64,000 nt of DNA, taken from positions 2,720,366 to 2,784,365 of the forward strand of contig NC_030994.1 of assembly GCF_000149955.1 (NCBI RefSeq). The letters run 5' to 3'. Within the stretch, counting starts at the first letter, position 1. The number at the start of each line of letters is the position of its first letter. A program made the position numbers and the translations under genes. Shown one piece after another: positions 1 through 10,412 of this stretch. This DNA is from Fusarium oxysporum f. sp. lycopersici 4287 (taxonomy: Eukaryota > Ascomycota > Sordariomycetes > Hypocreales > Nectriaceae). A model generated the notes under the pieces. That model searched no databases and was not told the origin of the DNA. It saw nothing but the letters and a program-made list of their open reading frames with translations.

Positions 1-282
1 AACCATTTGAGGGTGTTGAACCTGAGCCGGAGCTAGAGGTCGTTGAGCCGTTCGAAGTGACTGAGCCACGTGCGGTGATTGCGGAACTCGTGGTTGTGAA
101 ACTCGGGGTGATTGAGAAGTCTGCAAAGGTTGAACTGCTTTTGAAGCTTCAGCCCCTTCGGATGGTTGAGGAACTGCTGGTTCAGCTTTTGAAGACTCAA
201 CAGCCCCTGAATGAGTCACCTTGGAGGCCTCATCGCCCTCAATTAACTCAACCACCGTATCATTCTTCTCCGAAGCAGCCAT
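1..282 (-). CDS. 5' part of an unidentified gene
   Basis: A minus-strand reading frame starts at an ATG (282-280) and stays open to the window edge, so only about 94 N-terminal residues are visible. It begins MAASEKNDTVVELIEGDEAS and continues as a low-complexity chain rich in Pro, Gln, Ser, Ala and Val. Short repeated units of the type SQP/QSP (for example PRVSQP, PRVPQSP) run through it. No domain can be named and the part seen looks disordered. The overlapping plus-strand frame is a shadow of the same low-complexity sequence. I do not recognise the gene; the start is good but not certain. Confidence 0.55.
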   Translation of the reverse strand, partial: MAASEKNDTVVELIEGDEASKVTHSGAVESSKAEPAVPQPSEGAEASKAVQPLQTSQSPRVSQPRVPQSPHVAQSLRTAQRPLAPAQVQHPQMV

Positions 283-940
283 CACGACTATCACAACCCT
301 TCAATGTAGTAAAGAGAAGCTGAAGGTGATGGTTATCCAGAAGCTATTTGAAGTCTCCACTGATCCGACGGAAACTCAACAAACTCGGTCAAGTTAGCGT
401 CACGCTAATTTCTTGGACCATAAAAACGATCAATTCAGTACTTCACCGCCGGCCAAGTAATGCCCACGCTCTAAGTATCCTTGCTCAAACTATTTTGCTG
501 CCAAAAGATCTACCAATCAACTCTTTGCTTGGTCTTCGCATTGAGCAGGGGTATCCAGTTTTATGTTGTCCGACTTTCAGCTTCGCAATTGTATACTTCG
601 GAAATAGTGCATACGCGTCTTCTTGGATCACAAGGGTTGTGATGAGAGACGCGGCTTAAGAATGAGAATGTTTTGTAAGGAGTTTACATGAGATGGTTGA
701 GTTCAAGTACCGGCTGTTTTAATGTCAGGACTTTCACTCAATTGTTAAATAATGGCCGGAAGAGCCCCTGTATCATGTATCTGGTGATCTTATTTCCGTG
801 AACATCTTCTGTTCAACGAACTGTACCGCAACTCAACGTTCACACTCATAAGCAAGTGTCCATATATGTCAAACAGGCCGATCTTGCAGCCTTCTATTTC
901 GGTCTATGTAACCAGCTCAGCTACAACATAAATAGTACTT
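283..940. other. intergenic, nothing recognised
   Basis: Lies between the start of the partial gene and the 3' end of LYS1. It holds the promoter of the former and the 3' region of the latter. The short frames here lack ATG starts or coding-like codon use. Confidence 0.5.
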
Positions 941-2960
941 TTAAACTGTCTTAGTTCTCAACTCCTCGGGCAACAGAGCAACCTTCTCATTAAAGAGCTT
1001 CTCAGCATCAGCCCACACCCGCGAAGTCTTGCGGTCCTTGAGCGTAAGCAACGACTCCTTGAGACCCTCGCTAAAGGCCTCACTAGCCTCGCGGGGAAGC
1101 ATTGAAGGAAGGTGATCAATGCTGATGACAGACAGGGGGAGGTTGTTCTGGTCGTCCTTGATCTCGACGGGGACAGTGGGATTCTCGAAGGTGGTGTTGA
1201 TGGAGTAGATGGGGATGGGGTTGTGAGGGTTTGTGGTGTCGCACGAGACGTCGATGACAACGGCGAGGTTGCGGCCTTGCTTGGCGAGGAGTTCTTGGTT
1301 GATGAAAGGGGGAATGGGCTTGGAGAGGTAGATGGCGTTGAGGAAGACATCAGCCTTGGCGATCTCCTCATAAGGGCCTTGAAAGGGTTAGTTGCCATCA
1401 TTGAAAGAACACATACAACTTACCATCACGGTCCTTGGTCTCGTTCAAGTCCCAACGGGTGATGTTCTCATCAGGCATGCCAGCCTTGAGGAACAAGTCA
1501 ACGGCACCCTTACCACATCGTCCAAGAGCACCGAGGACGAGAGCAGTAGGCTTACGTCCCAGAGCCTTCTCAGCCTTGGTGAGATCCTCGCGAATCTGGG
1601 TTGACGAGCTCATCCTCGTTCAGGTAGTATCCGCGGCCATCGGTGAATGTCTCGACTGAAGGGAGCTTAGAAGACGAGTCCTGCAGCTGGTGAGCAAGCG
1701 TCTTAATTCCGAGCGCAGCTCCTGCAAAACCAGCGTGGAAACCGAAGCTGAAGAGTCGTTAGCAAGTGAGACAGAGACGATCTGGAGTTTGCTTTGTTGC
1801 GAAGTTCAGTTGTCGATGGTTGAAGCACCCGCAAAACCCGCGTGAACCCCAGCCCAATCCAACACTGGTCAGACTTCGTATTCGGACTGCATGAATCCAA
1901 CTTGGAAGGCCGTAGCAAACCTCTCAACCTTCCCAAGACCTCGCTTGAGGTACAGCACGGATACTGCTTTGGTCTCGATAGTAGGAACCCGGAGTGAAGC
2001 CCCATGAACTACGGGCTTTGGTAGATGAACGGTGTAAGAGCCCATTTACAGAGCTCATACACCCTCGATCAAACACCGGCAAAGCCCACTAACTCCAGGC
2101 GCAGATCGATTTCCCAAGAGATACCTCTTAGCTCTCCATATTTCAAGATCGCGTCGGGAAACTCAAAACTCCAGTGTACAACCGGGGCTTTGTGTATGTA
2201 CGACCCCTTTGAGGTTCTCGGGCAAAGATGACAAGAACAACCCCATTTGAAAGCTTGACTTCTGATCCAGTCAAAGGTCGTATTTACCGACCACGCTCTT
2301 AGAAGCTCGAAGCTCTAGGTGCGTTGGTTGTGGGGTTGGGGCGCGAACCCGCCCTCTCTTCAACTTCGAAATCTTCAAAAAAAGAAAAGGGGCAAAATCG
2401 CCACATTTCAAGCTTCATTTTAGGGAAAAAAAAAAAACTTACGCCGAAACCCGACGACCTTCAGAATCGTGCAAGAACTCCAAGTCATACAAAACTGAGC
2501 CGCCTTGTGCCCAGCGACCGAGTACCTTCTCCCAGCCCCCTTGATTCTAGGACGTGATGCGTCAGTTGATATTTCGTCCGGGTCGTGGGCTAGCAATGTA
2601 CCTTGTAGCAGTGAGCGAATGTCTATGTCAAGTTAGCAGACGTCACTCTCTCGTTCCAGACATCTGACATACGATGTGGTCATTCTTGAGGGGGAAGTCC
2701 TCCTCGGGTATCTCCTTCAGCCCCAGGATGATTGTCCCAGGCTCAGCGTTGGGCCAGACACCCGTATCGACAAGACGAGCGCCAGCAGCCTCATACTCTG
2801 AGTCCTCAAAGATACGCTTAAACTTGGGGTCTGTGGACGATCGCTCGACGGAAATGGGGTATCCAGCATCGACGAGTGTCTTGATAACGGCGGGGGAGAA
2901 AGATCGGTGCTCGAGAGGCTTCTCCTCAGCGCGAAGTAGGATGTGGGGATATTCAGACAT
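941..2960 (-). CDS. lys1: saccharopine dehydrogenase (NAD+, L-lysine-forming), with an apparent frameshift
   Basis: Last step of the alpha-aminoadipate lysine pathway: saccharopine + NAD+ to lysine + 2-oxoglutarate. The start is ATG 2960 ([20 protein letters not shown]). The exons I read are 2960-2673, 2622-2602, 2546-2443, 1747-1424 and 1377-941, with GT/AG ends throughout. The N-terminal half carries [10 protein letters not shown] and GFHAGFAGA. The NAD-binding half carries [16 protein letters not shown], then [14 protein letters not shown] and [15 protein letters not shown]. The product would be about 375 aa, normal for the family. Odd: exon 4 is one nucleotide too long. The frame reading NEDELV continues one base out of step with [12 protein letters not shown], at the CCC run near 1599, and meets a stop soon after. 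Either the gene is broken or one base is wrong in the sequence. Identity is very sure; integrity is not. Confidence 0.93.
1748..2442 (-). other. unusually long LYS1 intron with exon-like copies
   Basis: Intron 3 runs from GTAAGT (2442) to TTCAG (1748), 695 nt against about 46-55 nt for the other introns of the gene. On the minus strand it holds imperfect copies of the start of the next exon, which encodes GFHAGFAGA. Positions 1850-1822 read [10 protein letters not shown]; the segment near 2090-2068 reads VGFAGV; the segment near 2005-1981 reads GLHSGF. Confidence 0.6.
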
Positions 2961-4383
2961 GATTGTGACGGTTCTTAAGCTGTCAATTCTGAAGTTTCGA
3001 AAAGAATTAGCTATTTGCTTTGGATATTGCGATCGAATTGCAAAAGTTGGATGCGAGTGGCGGAGAAGAGTGCAGCGGGTGAAAAGACTCAATGAGGATT
3101 CAATTGACGCGACGGAAAACATAGAAGGGAAGAAACGCACAGTAAGACGCGATTGTTTTATAGAGGGATGATCGAAATAGGAAGGATATCGCGTACCTGG
3201 TGTATTGGATGTTTTTTTTGTATCTGAGTCACAAAAAAGAGTCAAGGTGTGAATATTGGGATGGTCTGCTCCTGGATCGGCCTGAGACTGCGACCCCGGC
3301 GAAAAATGGCCCCGCTCCCGCAGCCGAACAACCCCGCGGTGGGGAGCATTATTTCTCTTTTGGGTTTAGCGAGGGGAATTCGAAGCTGTTTTGATGATTG
3401 CATCATTAATTCAGGTCCTAGCTCTGAAGCTTGAGTGCAATGGAACTGCCGTGAATTCAATGCGGAAGTATTTCACGAGAAGACTGCGGTGAAGCCTGAG
3501 TTTCAAGAGACTGGGATCTATAGCTGTAGAGGCTTCAATTTTGTTACTTGGATTAAACTTCATTACGAGGTTGACTAGCACCGATCGGAGTTTGGTGACC
3601 AGTGCTATTATTCCCTTCCTTCACCTGATGATTCAAATAAAACTTAGGCCAGGCTGTTCCAGCATCGGCATCATGACATATTCATATCATTCAGGGGCAA
3701 TTGTGTGATTTGAACCTTGATAATAGAAATCGAGTATTCGCAATCTCATCATTATACCTGTGGTGACTCGGAATATTGTGAGTCATCAAGATACCTTACG
3801 ATTTGCTTTACTTTGTGACCCGTGCAGCTGTCAACATCAATTGAACAGAAGAACACCCCAAATATTACCAATTTTCAAGCACTCAGCTCTTCAGCTCTTC
3901 AGCTCCCTCCCATCATCATTATTCCCCTTAGTCCCATTAAGCCCTACCAAGCTTGACCAAAATGATCCATCTCACTCCTGTTCCTGGCCCACTTCCTAGC
4001 CAAGCAACCATCGATCGCCGGAAATGATGCGCTCATTCAACAGATCCGATCGCGTTCCTTGGACGACAGCATCAGATCGGTCCAACCTTGTTCAGGTGAG
4101 ACCATGCACGCACTTAAACGTCAGAGTCAATTTACTTCAATTAGGTTGGATCGATCACCGTAAGCTATTAGCGACGCATTGTTTGTACCTTTTTTTCTAT
4201 GACGCTACGATTAAGAGATGGCTGGAATGACGACACGGCTGAGACCAAAAGCAATAACATTGGTTACAAAACCTGGGTGATGGTTTAGACAAATCTTTGT
4301 TTTTCTCATCAATTGATTGCAATTACTCAATTCTCTTGATATCACACATATTTCAATTCAAAGCTGTAAACAAGGCCGCAATC
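2961..4383. other. divergent intergenic region
   Basis: Shared upstream region of LYS1 (minus) and the DUF3140 gene (plus), about 1.4 kb. It has pyrimidine-rich stretches (for example around 3890-3930). Short frames on both strands lack conserved features, so I call no gene. Confidence 0.4.
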
Positions 4384-5451
4384 ATGAAGGGCAACGATGA
4401 AGTTATCCAAGAGTTCAACGAGGTCGTCAACATGACGGCCTCGGAGCTCGAGAAGTGGCTCAAGTCGGATGATTCCAACAGTGCTGGCTGGCCAAAGGAG
4501 GATGAGAACGGCGAGACTGTCGGACATGACAGCGGTCGCAAGATCGTCGAGATCTTGAAGGAGAACCCCAAGAAGGAACCTGAGAAGTACACCGATGAGC
4601 AAGTCCAGCACATGCGCAAGGTTGTTTCCTACTGGTAAGTCTCTCACACTATTTGCGACTGATATCAGATGTTCTACTGGTCAATTAGATGTTAACACCC
4701 CGCAGCAAGCGACATCTTGCTCAAGAGACAAAGGCCAACAACGACAAATCGCCTGAGGAGGTCAAGAAGACAAAGTCCTACGCGTCGCTCAAGAACTGGG
4801 GCCACGATTTCCTCAAGGCTCAAGGCAAGGAGAATGGTAGTGAGAAGAAGGAAGATAGGGAAGATAAGGAAGAAGCGAACGACGACGCTGAAGATGCCGA
4901 AGAAGAAGGCGATGATGATGAGAAGCAAACCGGTGAGAAGAGAAGAGCGACTCGAAGCCAGACTGGTTCCAACAAGAAGCGCGAGACTCGCAAGGGAGAG
5001 TCTACAAAGTCCAATGATGAAGAGGAAGAGGAGGAGGAGGAGGAGGAGGAAGATGATGATGATGATGAGAAGAAGCAGGGACAGAAGAAGCAGTCCAATG
5101 GCCAGTCCAAGAAGTCCAACGGATCCTCAAAGAAGGAGGAAGATGCTGAAGAGGAGCAAGATGATGATGAGGGCGGTGATGACTCTGGCACAAAGAAAGG
5201 ACCAAAGAAGGGTGAGACTGTGAGCTGGAACTGGGGACAGGGACAGCCCAAGGGCAAGGTCTTGGATGTCAAGGCTGAAGAGTGAGTATTCATAATTATT
5301 TATGAGATGGGTTACTAACATTGAGTGCAGTACCACGATTACGACGAAGAATGGCAATGAGGTCTCCAGAAAGGGTGATGAAGAGGACCCTGCTGTTGTA
5401 TTGGACACGGGCAAGAACAAAGCTATTAAGAAGGCCCATGAGCTGAACTAG
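4384..5451 (+). CDS. DUF3140 / Hva1-Tudor-like acidic nuclear protein
   Basis: Three exons (4384-4634, 4706-5281, 5331-5451) give 315 aa. The N-terminal about 95 residues, starting MKGNDEVIQEFNEVVNMTAS and reaching YCKRHLAQE, match my memory of the DUF3140 family. The middle is a highly charged linker with a run of 11 Glu followed by Asp, alternating with Lys/Ser/Asn-rich stretches. The last about 65 residues (VSWNWGQGQPKGKVLDVKAE ... ITTKNGNEVSRKGDEEDPAV) resemble the small Hva1/Tudor-like domain (PF11160). Such proteins are probably nuclear or DNA-associated, but the family's role is not established. The exon phases agree across both introns. Function is inference only. Confidence 0.8.
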
Positions 5452-5719
5452 TCGGTTTCTATATGGGTTTTCATTGAGTGGTAATAGAGGAAGGGAATTG
5501 TTTGTATTTTGCTGGATCTTAACATCGTAATACCATGTTTGCATTTCAACACTGAGCTTCTTTTCACTTCTCTGTGAACATAACCCATTGACAAAAGTAT
5601 TCTCAAGACACACAGTGAGCGCCTACGCGCCATCATCAATTGACACCACCAAGAAAGATATCGACAAAAATTACAAAAAAGAAAGCACATCTCAATCATG
5701 AATATGTATTTATAGGAAC

Positions 5720-5802
5720 AGCCCGATGCGGGGGTCGAACCCGCAACCTTGAGATTGTGAACTCTTAAGAGTCTCACGCTCTACCGATTGAGCTAACCGG
5801 GC
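5720..5802 (-). tRNA. tRNA-Lys(CTT) with a 10-nt intron
   Basis: Read on the minus strand, the acceptor stem GCCCGGT pairs with ATCGGGC (one G-T). The D arm is AGCTCAATCGGTAGAGC. The anticodon stem TGAGA/TCTCA holds a CTCTTAA loop, and the T arm is GCGGGTTCGACCCCCGC. The loop is interrupted after the base 3' of the anticodon by about 10 nt (AGAGTTCACA). Removing these gives a 73-nt tRNA. The last base before CCA addition is U, as in yeast tRNA-Lys(CUU). Confidence 0.95.
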
Positions 5803-6831
5803 GTGCTTCGCCGGGTGATCAAGCCCGTGTGTTGAGATCAGTAGCCAGAAAGTGGTATTATATTGACGAGACGACGTAGTTATCTATTGACGAGATCTTG
5901 GTGTTCTGTTGTTGGGTGCTGGTGAGGTTGTGGATGGGATAAGCTTTTGTAAGAGCCTGGAACATGACTGCTTGAGGTTTAGTGAGTCGGCCAGTAAAAG
6001 CTTGTGTTGTTTGTTGTGGAAGAAGTGGAAATCGCTCTGCTGGGACAAACCTTGGCTCAAATTGGTGGTAGCCCTTGAACTCAAGGATTTGGATGATTGA
6101 ATTGGGAAAGCTTTGTGCAAAGTGAAAGGATTATGAAAATGCCCCTCTGGCTATTCTGACGACATTCTATCGAGAACCAGCATAAGTTCCGTGTAAATAA
6201 ACTGTTTTGATCCAATGCCATGTAAACAAACAGGACTCGCCTCAATCTATAGGGTAAATCTGACGTCGATGAAGCTTCATCGTCACAAGCCAAAGACCAT
6301 GACAGCGCTTAGAACAGTGGGTCTCGATTGAGCTTCAACCGTTTCATGATACCAACAACAAACCATGATGGAGATTACCTGCGGCAAGAAATCAATATAC
6401 TCCTTCACATCTCGATTCCAAGTAAAGCCCAGCTAAAACCACTTATTGCCAGCTGCTTTCACGCACCTCTTCTCGAGTTCTCTTAGGCTCGTGCAACGAA
6501 CAGCGGGTAAGCTAAGTTAGTGGATGTCAGCGCAATGTGGGGTCCGCGCCGCCTGTTTCATGAGGAGCTGCTTGCTGCAAACGGGCGCAGCACTTCCTCG
6601 AGTTAAGCTTTCCTGGAATCTTATCGTCAACGGCAACTCTGTTGCTTGCTTCCATTCCCTTCCCCTCTTTCATTACTTCTACAACGGCCTCATTTAGCGT
6701 TTCCTTTCTCTAACGTGTCATTAACATTATCTATCTTCAGCCTGTAAACTGCCTTTCTTTTCTTTGTTCTATTCGATTCTCGTTTTTTCGCGATTGCGCG
6801 GCATGATTCTTGACCTCCAATCGCAACCGTC
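5803..6831. other. intergenic: 5' region of tRNA and of the ankyrin gene
   Basis: About 1 kb without a convincing gene. The part from 6640 to 6830 is pyrimidine-rich (many CTT/TTCC tracts), as expected of the promoter and 5' leader of the gene starting at 6832. Short frames at 5884-6293 have no recognisable content. Confidence 0.4.
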
Positions 6832-7611
6832 ATGACCAGTCACCCTCCATCATGTGAGAGCACCAACTCGAGATCATTATGCTCAGGACTAACAAACAAC
6901 AGGATTGAACCCTCTATTCGCGTCCGTCGGGCAATTCATGCCAATGATGCGACTCTTCTCCGCCGAATTCTGAAGACACATCCCAATCTTCTCCTCAACC
7001 CCGACTCTTCACCATCCGGCCTCTCCAATTCGAACATGCACCTAGCAGCCTCCCTAGGTCACCGCGAAGTCTGTGAAGTACTCCTGCAACTCGGCCACGA
7101 AGATCCAGTCCCCGCACTCAACGAGACCCATCAAACAGCGCTGATGCTCGCCTCAGCCGGTGGCCATACCGAGGTTGTACAACTCCTCTGCGAACACGAC
7201 AAAACATGCATTCTTCGTCGCGACATTCGAGGTCGTGATGCCGTGATGGAAGCTAGTCTTGGCGGACACGACACTATTGTTCAACTCCTCCTTACCTTTG
7301 TCCCAGGGGGACCTTACGACGCAGTCCGCCGTGCGGACGTGGAAGGAAATACGGCACTACATTTTGCGAGCGGGAACGGAAACTTGTTGGTGCTGCGAAC
7401 GCTGCTGGCGGCGGGCGCGGATATACATAAGCGCAACATTTGGAACTGGACACCGGCTGCGTACAGCGCTACTGTTCAGGCTGAGGTCTATTTGAAGGGT
7501 TTGGTGAATGAGGTTGGAAAGAGACAGCAGCAGCAACAGAAGAGGGAGATTGAGTCGGCTAAGAAGGGAGGCGGAGTTCGAGTTGTTGAAGCCACAAGCG
7601 ATGAAGACTGA
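6832..7611 (+). CDS. ankyrin-repeat protein, possibly Avo2-like (TORC2)
   Basis: Single exon, 259 aa, starting MTSHPPSCESTNSRS. From about residue 30 there are ankyrin repeats: RRAIHANDATLLRRILKTHP, then NMHLAASLGHREVCEVLLQL, TALMLASAGGHTEVVQLLCE, DAVMEASLGGHDTIVQLLLT and TALHFASGNGNLLVLRTLLA, each with the usual helix-turn-helix spacing. A basic, Gln-rich tail (RQQQQQKREIESAKK) follows. The pattern fits the small fungal ankyrin proteins annotated as TORC2 subunit Avo2, but ankyrin repeats alone cannot prove this. It would act by protein-protein contact in the cytosol or at the membrane. No neighbour supports a specific pathway. Confidence 0.8.
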   Translation: MTSHPPSCESTNSRSLCSGLTNNRIEPSIRVRRAIHANDATLLRRILKTHPNLLLNPDSSPSGLSNSNMHLAASLGHREVCEVLLQLGHEDPVPALNETHQTALMLASAGGHTEVVQLLCEHDKTCILRRDIRGRDAVMEASLGGHDTIVQLLLTFVPGGPYDAVRRADVEGNTALHFASGNGNLLVLRTLLAAGADIHKRNIWNWTPAAYSATVQAEVYLKGLVNEVGKRQQQQQKREIESAKKGGGVRVVEATSDED

Positions 7612-8473
7612 TTCAGGCAGAGTTGCCGAATCTGCCAATGCGGCTCTTCCATGCCGCCTGTTTTGCGTTGGATCTCATGACCTGATGTCGACATCGACAC
7701 CAGCAGAACCGGCTTCACACATCCAATCATTTCTTCGACTCTTATCAAATGCCTTTCGCCATCTTTTGTCAATTTGTCAGTCTACAATACTCAGGAAAGC
7801 GTCACGGAGTTAATCTGAATTGAATCGATTCACTATGCATTGTCCATCAACTGTTTTTGACCTGCGCCATTCACAACCAACTGTCGCCCTATCTGAATGG
7901 TGTTGCATGTTCACTCACAGCATGTCCTGTCGATCTAATGCATGATTACAACCATTCCAGCTGCTCTGACGAACCAGATATTCACTGCATTTTCAGGCGG
8001 ACAACCACTACGAACCAAGCCAAGTGATTGGATACCAGGCATCAACCGAGCCGTGTGGCAAGTTCATGTGTGACGCACGACACGCTGACAGGGTTGTACC
8101 ATCACGAGGCTGTGTTCGTTAGCTGCGTATCACATCTGAAGTTGACCTGAATAGCTTTGCCCCGGGAACTTCATCCAATCGTACCCCGCATCGCCGTCGT
8201 TTGAGAATAGCTGCGAGGTTGACGTAATGGCTGGTGAATCACTTTCAGCTCATGAGTCTCGTGACCCCTGTGAGAACATACTCACGAACAACCCGACGTC
8301 TTGCCTACACTACCTCTGCTTTGGAACCTGATTCATCGCCAAGACGTGTAGTTGATCATGTCCAGATCTCTGTCCCTCAGCAGCATAAATAAAAACTTCC
8401 ATCGTCTCACGAACTTGTTCCTGTCAACCAGCCGTCCATCATTCTCCTCAGTTCGTTTTTCAGACTCGTCCTT
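7612..8473. other. intergenic
   Basis: About 860 bp with no convincing gene. It contains the promoter of the small gene starting at 8474, including an AT-rich CATAAATAAAA element near 8384-8394. Confidence 0.4.
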
Positions 8474-8761
8474 ATGTCCAACTCAAGCCCGGTTCACTGT
8501 AGGACTATTGAGGACGTCCCGCTGCCATATCCCGCTTCCAAGCTGATCATCACCCAACGTCTTGAAGCATCACAAGAATCACCTTTCTGGGCGTGGATCA
8601 TTGTTGGTGCATTCTACGACAGACAAGATAACGTCCTTTGGAGCACCGAGATCTTCGCTGGTCGCTTGGACATCGATTCGGACTCTGAAGACGAGTCTAG
8701 TGATACTTCGTCTGTGGCGGAGAGTTACACCGAGGAGACAGGTTCTTCAGGTAAACACTGA
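8474..8761 (+). CDS. small hypothetical protein, 95 aa
   Basis: ATG 8474 opens a frame starting MSNSSPVHCRTIEDVPLPYP. The middle is a compact hydrophobic part (WAWIIVGAFYDRQDNVLW) and the end an acidic Ser/Glu/Asp tail (DSDSEDESSDTSS). Codon use is coding-like, and a TATA-like sequence lies about 85 bp upstream. I do not recognise a family. It could also be one exon of a longer gene, but no good splice partner is evident. Confidence 0.45.
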   Translation: MSNSSPVHCRTIEDVPLPYPASKLIITQRLEASQESPFWAWIIVGAFYDRQDNVLWSTEIFAGRLDIDSDSEDESSDTSSVAESYTEETGSSGKH

Positions 8762-8800
8762 TTCCTTGAAGATTTGCCTCAGACATTCATGCGCAGAATG

Positions 8801-8810
8801 CTCTATATAA
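8801..8810 (+). promoter_or_regulatory. TATA box
   Basis: CTCTATATAA lies about 290 bp before the ATG at 9098 and 40 bp after the previous stop codon. It would give a 5' leader of roughly 250 nt. Confidence 0.45.
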
Positions 8811-9097
8811 GGCATTGTGTCTTCCACAATTCTGACTCTCCTCAGATATCTTCTCTTCCTACCAAGAACGATCTTATCATCACAACGAAGCTTTGAACTA
8901 TCAAGTGCCTCCGGCCCACCGAGTCTTTCCATATTGGAGCCAATCTCCGCCATACGCTATACCACCAACTTGGGATCCAACAACCCAAGGTCAAGTTCCC
9001 GGCTTCTGGCAAGCATCTTTCGATCCGAACGTTCGTCGTTGGGTTCATACCTGGCAACCTCTCTGACTCCCCTCCCCTCCCCTCGCGAACAACCACC

Positions 9098-9826
9098 ATG
9101 TCTGGTTGGAACCCAATCAACGGTCGTGACGCTACAGGCTCACGACCGAACTACTCACCCGTTGGTGCACCGATCCCATCGCAGGGTCAGCCGTACATTC
9201 CTCATCTTGGTGGCCCTGGGTATAACTTTGGTCTAGCTTCCCCCGTGTATGGCTATATGTATCCCGGCACAGCTGCATATGGCCAGCCCGTTTACGGATT
9301 CCCTCCTCAGGGGCCAGTTGCTGGGTTTCAGACTCAGCAGACTTACGCTCATCAGCCCAACGGGACTGGTAACATCCTTCCTCGCCAGGCGCAGCCCATT
9401 CCTCAGATTGATTCAAAGATGCCTGCTGCGCAGATGACGAACTCCTCTGGTGGTGTTGGCTGTGAGCCGGGATACAACTACTTCTTCCCTGCCAACCATA
9501 CCAAGGTGCATGTATTCAAGAGCGATATCCCCCCTTGGCAGCTGCAGGCGAACGCCCAGATTCCCTTTATCGCCTCGCACGTCCCCACCTCGACGAAACT
9601 AGGCGATCTCCTGAAGGGATTCGGCTGCACCAATCCCTCAGCCAAGAAGAACATCTGCTTCGAGCTCTACAGTGGAGGAAATGGCAAGTGGTACAAGGGG
9701 TACTCATTCACGGGCGACGACAAGGATGAGATCGGCAAGACCATGGATGAGGTTGGCTGGGATTCATCCAGGACTGGAAACAAGGGAGAGAAGCCTGTTG
9801 TCTGTCTTTGGTTCTGCAAGAGCTGA
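9098..9826 (+). CDS. conserved fungal protein with Gly/Pro/Tyr-rich N-terminus
   Basis: Single exon, 242 aa, ATG in good context (ACCACCATGTC). The first about 120 residues are Pro/Gly/Tyr/Gln-rich and look disordered (YGYMYPGTAAYGQPVYGFPP). From about residue 125 to the end lies a compact domain: GYNYFFPANHTKVHVFKSD, then PPWQLQANAQIPFIASHVP, STKLGDLLKGFGC, and a closing GEKPVVCLWFCKS. The sheet-like pattern could suggest a ubiquitin-like fold, but this is a guess. I recognise no function. It has no signal peptide or membrane segment. Confidence 0.75.
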   Translation: MSGWNPINGRDATGSRPNYSPVGAPIPSQGQPYIPHLGGPGYNFGLASPVYGYMYPGTAAYGQPVYGFPPQGPVAGFQTQQTYAHQPNGTGNILPRQAQPIPQIDSKMPAAQMTNSSGGVGCEPGYNYFFPANHTKVHVFKSDIPPWQLQANAQIPFIASHVPTSTKLGDLLKGFGCTNPSAKKNICFELYSGGNGKWYKGYSFTGDDKDEIGKTMDEVGWDSSRTGNKGEKPVVCLWFCKS

Positions 9827-10412
9827 ATTGGTTTGATGCTGGAAAAGGTGATTTGGGACAAGGATAGCTGCTGGACGTGGATTTTGTTACTGTTGTTCTT
9901 TGCTGGTGGAACGTCACGTATATTTCACCTTTGAGCATTGGAGTTTGTGATTTATGTCGCTGGCTTTGTTACTAGCTACGCAATCAATTGAGACGTCTGA
10001 ATTCCTCCCATGATGCTTTCTTCAGTGATCTCGAACCGTGATGTTATAGGTCCAAGATAATCTTGGTTACGCCAAGATGTTGATCCGATGTCGTGACGCT
10101 AGGACCCCTGTACTAGAGCTTTTGGTTGCATGATCTGCATGAGGTACCAAGTCTATTTCAACGCCGTGTACGATGTCACACGAGAAGAACTGTCCGGTAA
10201 GAATAGCATGGCGTTACGAAATGGAAACCTTAGCTTTACCCAAAAAGAAAGCTGAGTTACATAACTCCATCCTCGCGCTTAACCCCACGTTCTCAGGTAT
10301 TGCAACACCAACGCTCTCTCTTCAGACTACTATACTACGGCTTCCTCCCGTAAATGGAATAACTAAGATTCGGTTAGTGTTGATACGTGATAGCATGGCC
10401 CGGAAGCTGAAC
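9827..10412. other. intergenic between convergent genes
   Basis: 3' regions of the gene ending at 9826 (plus) and of the methyltransferase ending at 10413 (minus). The frame 10173-10550 mostly overlaps the latter on the wrong strand. Nothing else seen. Confidence 0.4.

Noticed and set aside
348..659. 103-aa plus-strand frame
   Set aside because: It starts with TTG, has no recognisable domain and no coding-like codon bias.
1703..2005. 100-aa minus-strand frame in the LYS1 intron as a gene
   Set aside because: It lies within the intron and in part out of frame with the exon; the likeness to LYS1 comes from short degenerate copies, not a separate gene.
4820..5293. Ser-rich minus-strand frame (poly-Ser)
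   Set aside because: Antisense of the Glu/Asp/Lys-rich linker of the DUF3140 gene (GAA/GAG read backwards as TTC/CTC and, in another frame, TCT/TCC).
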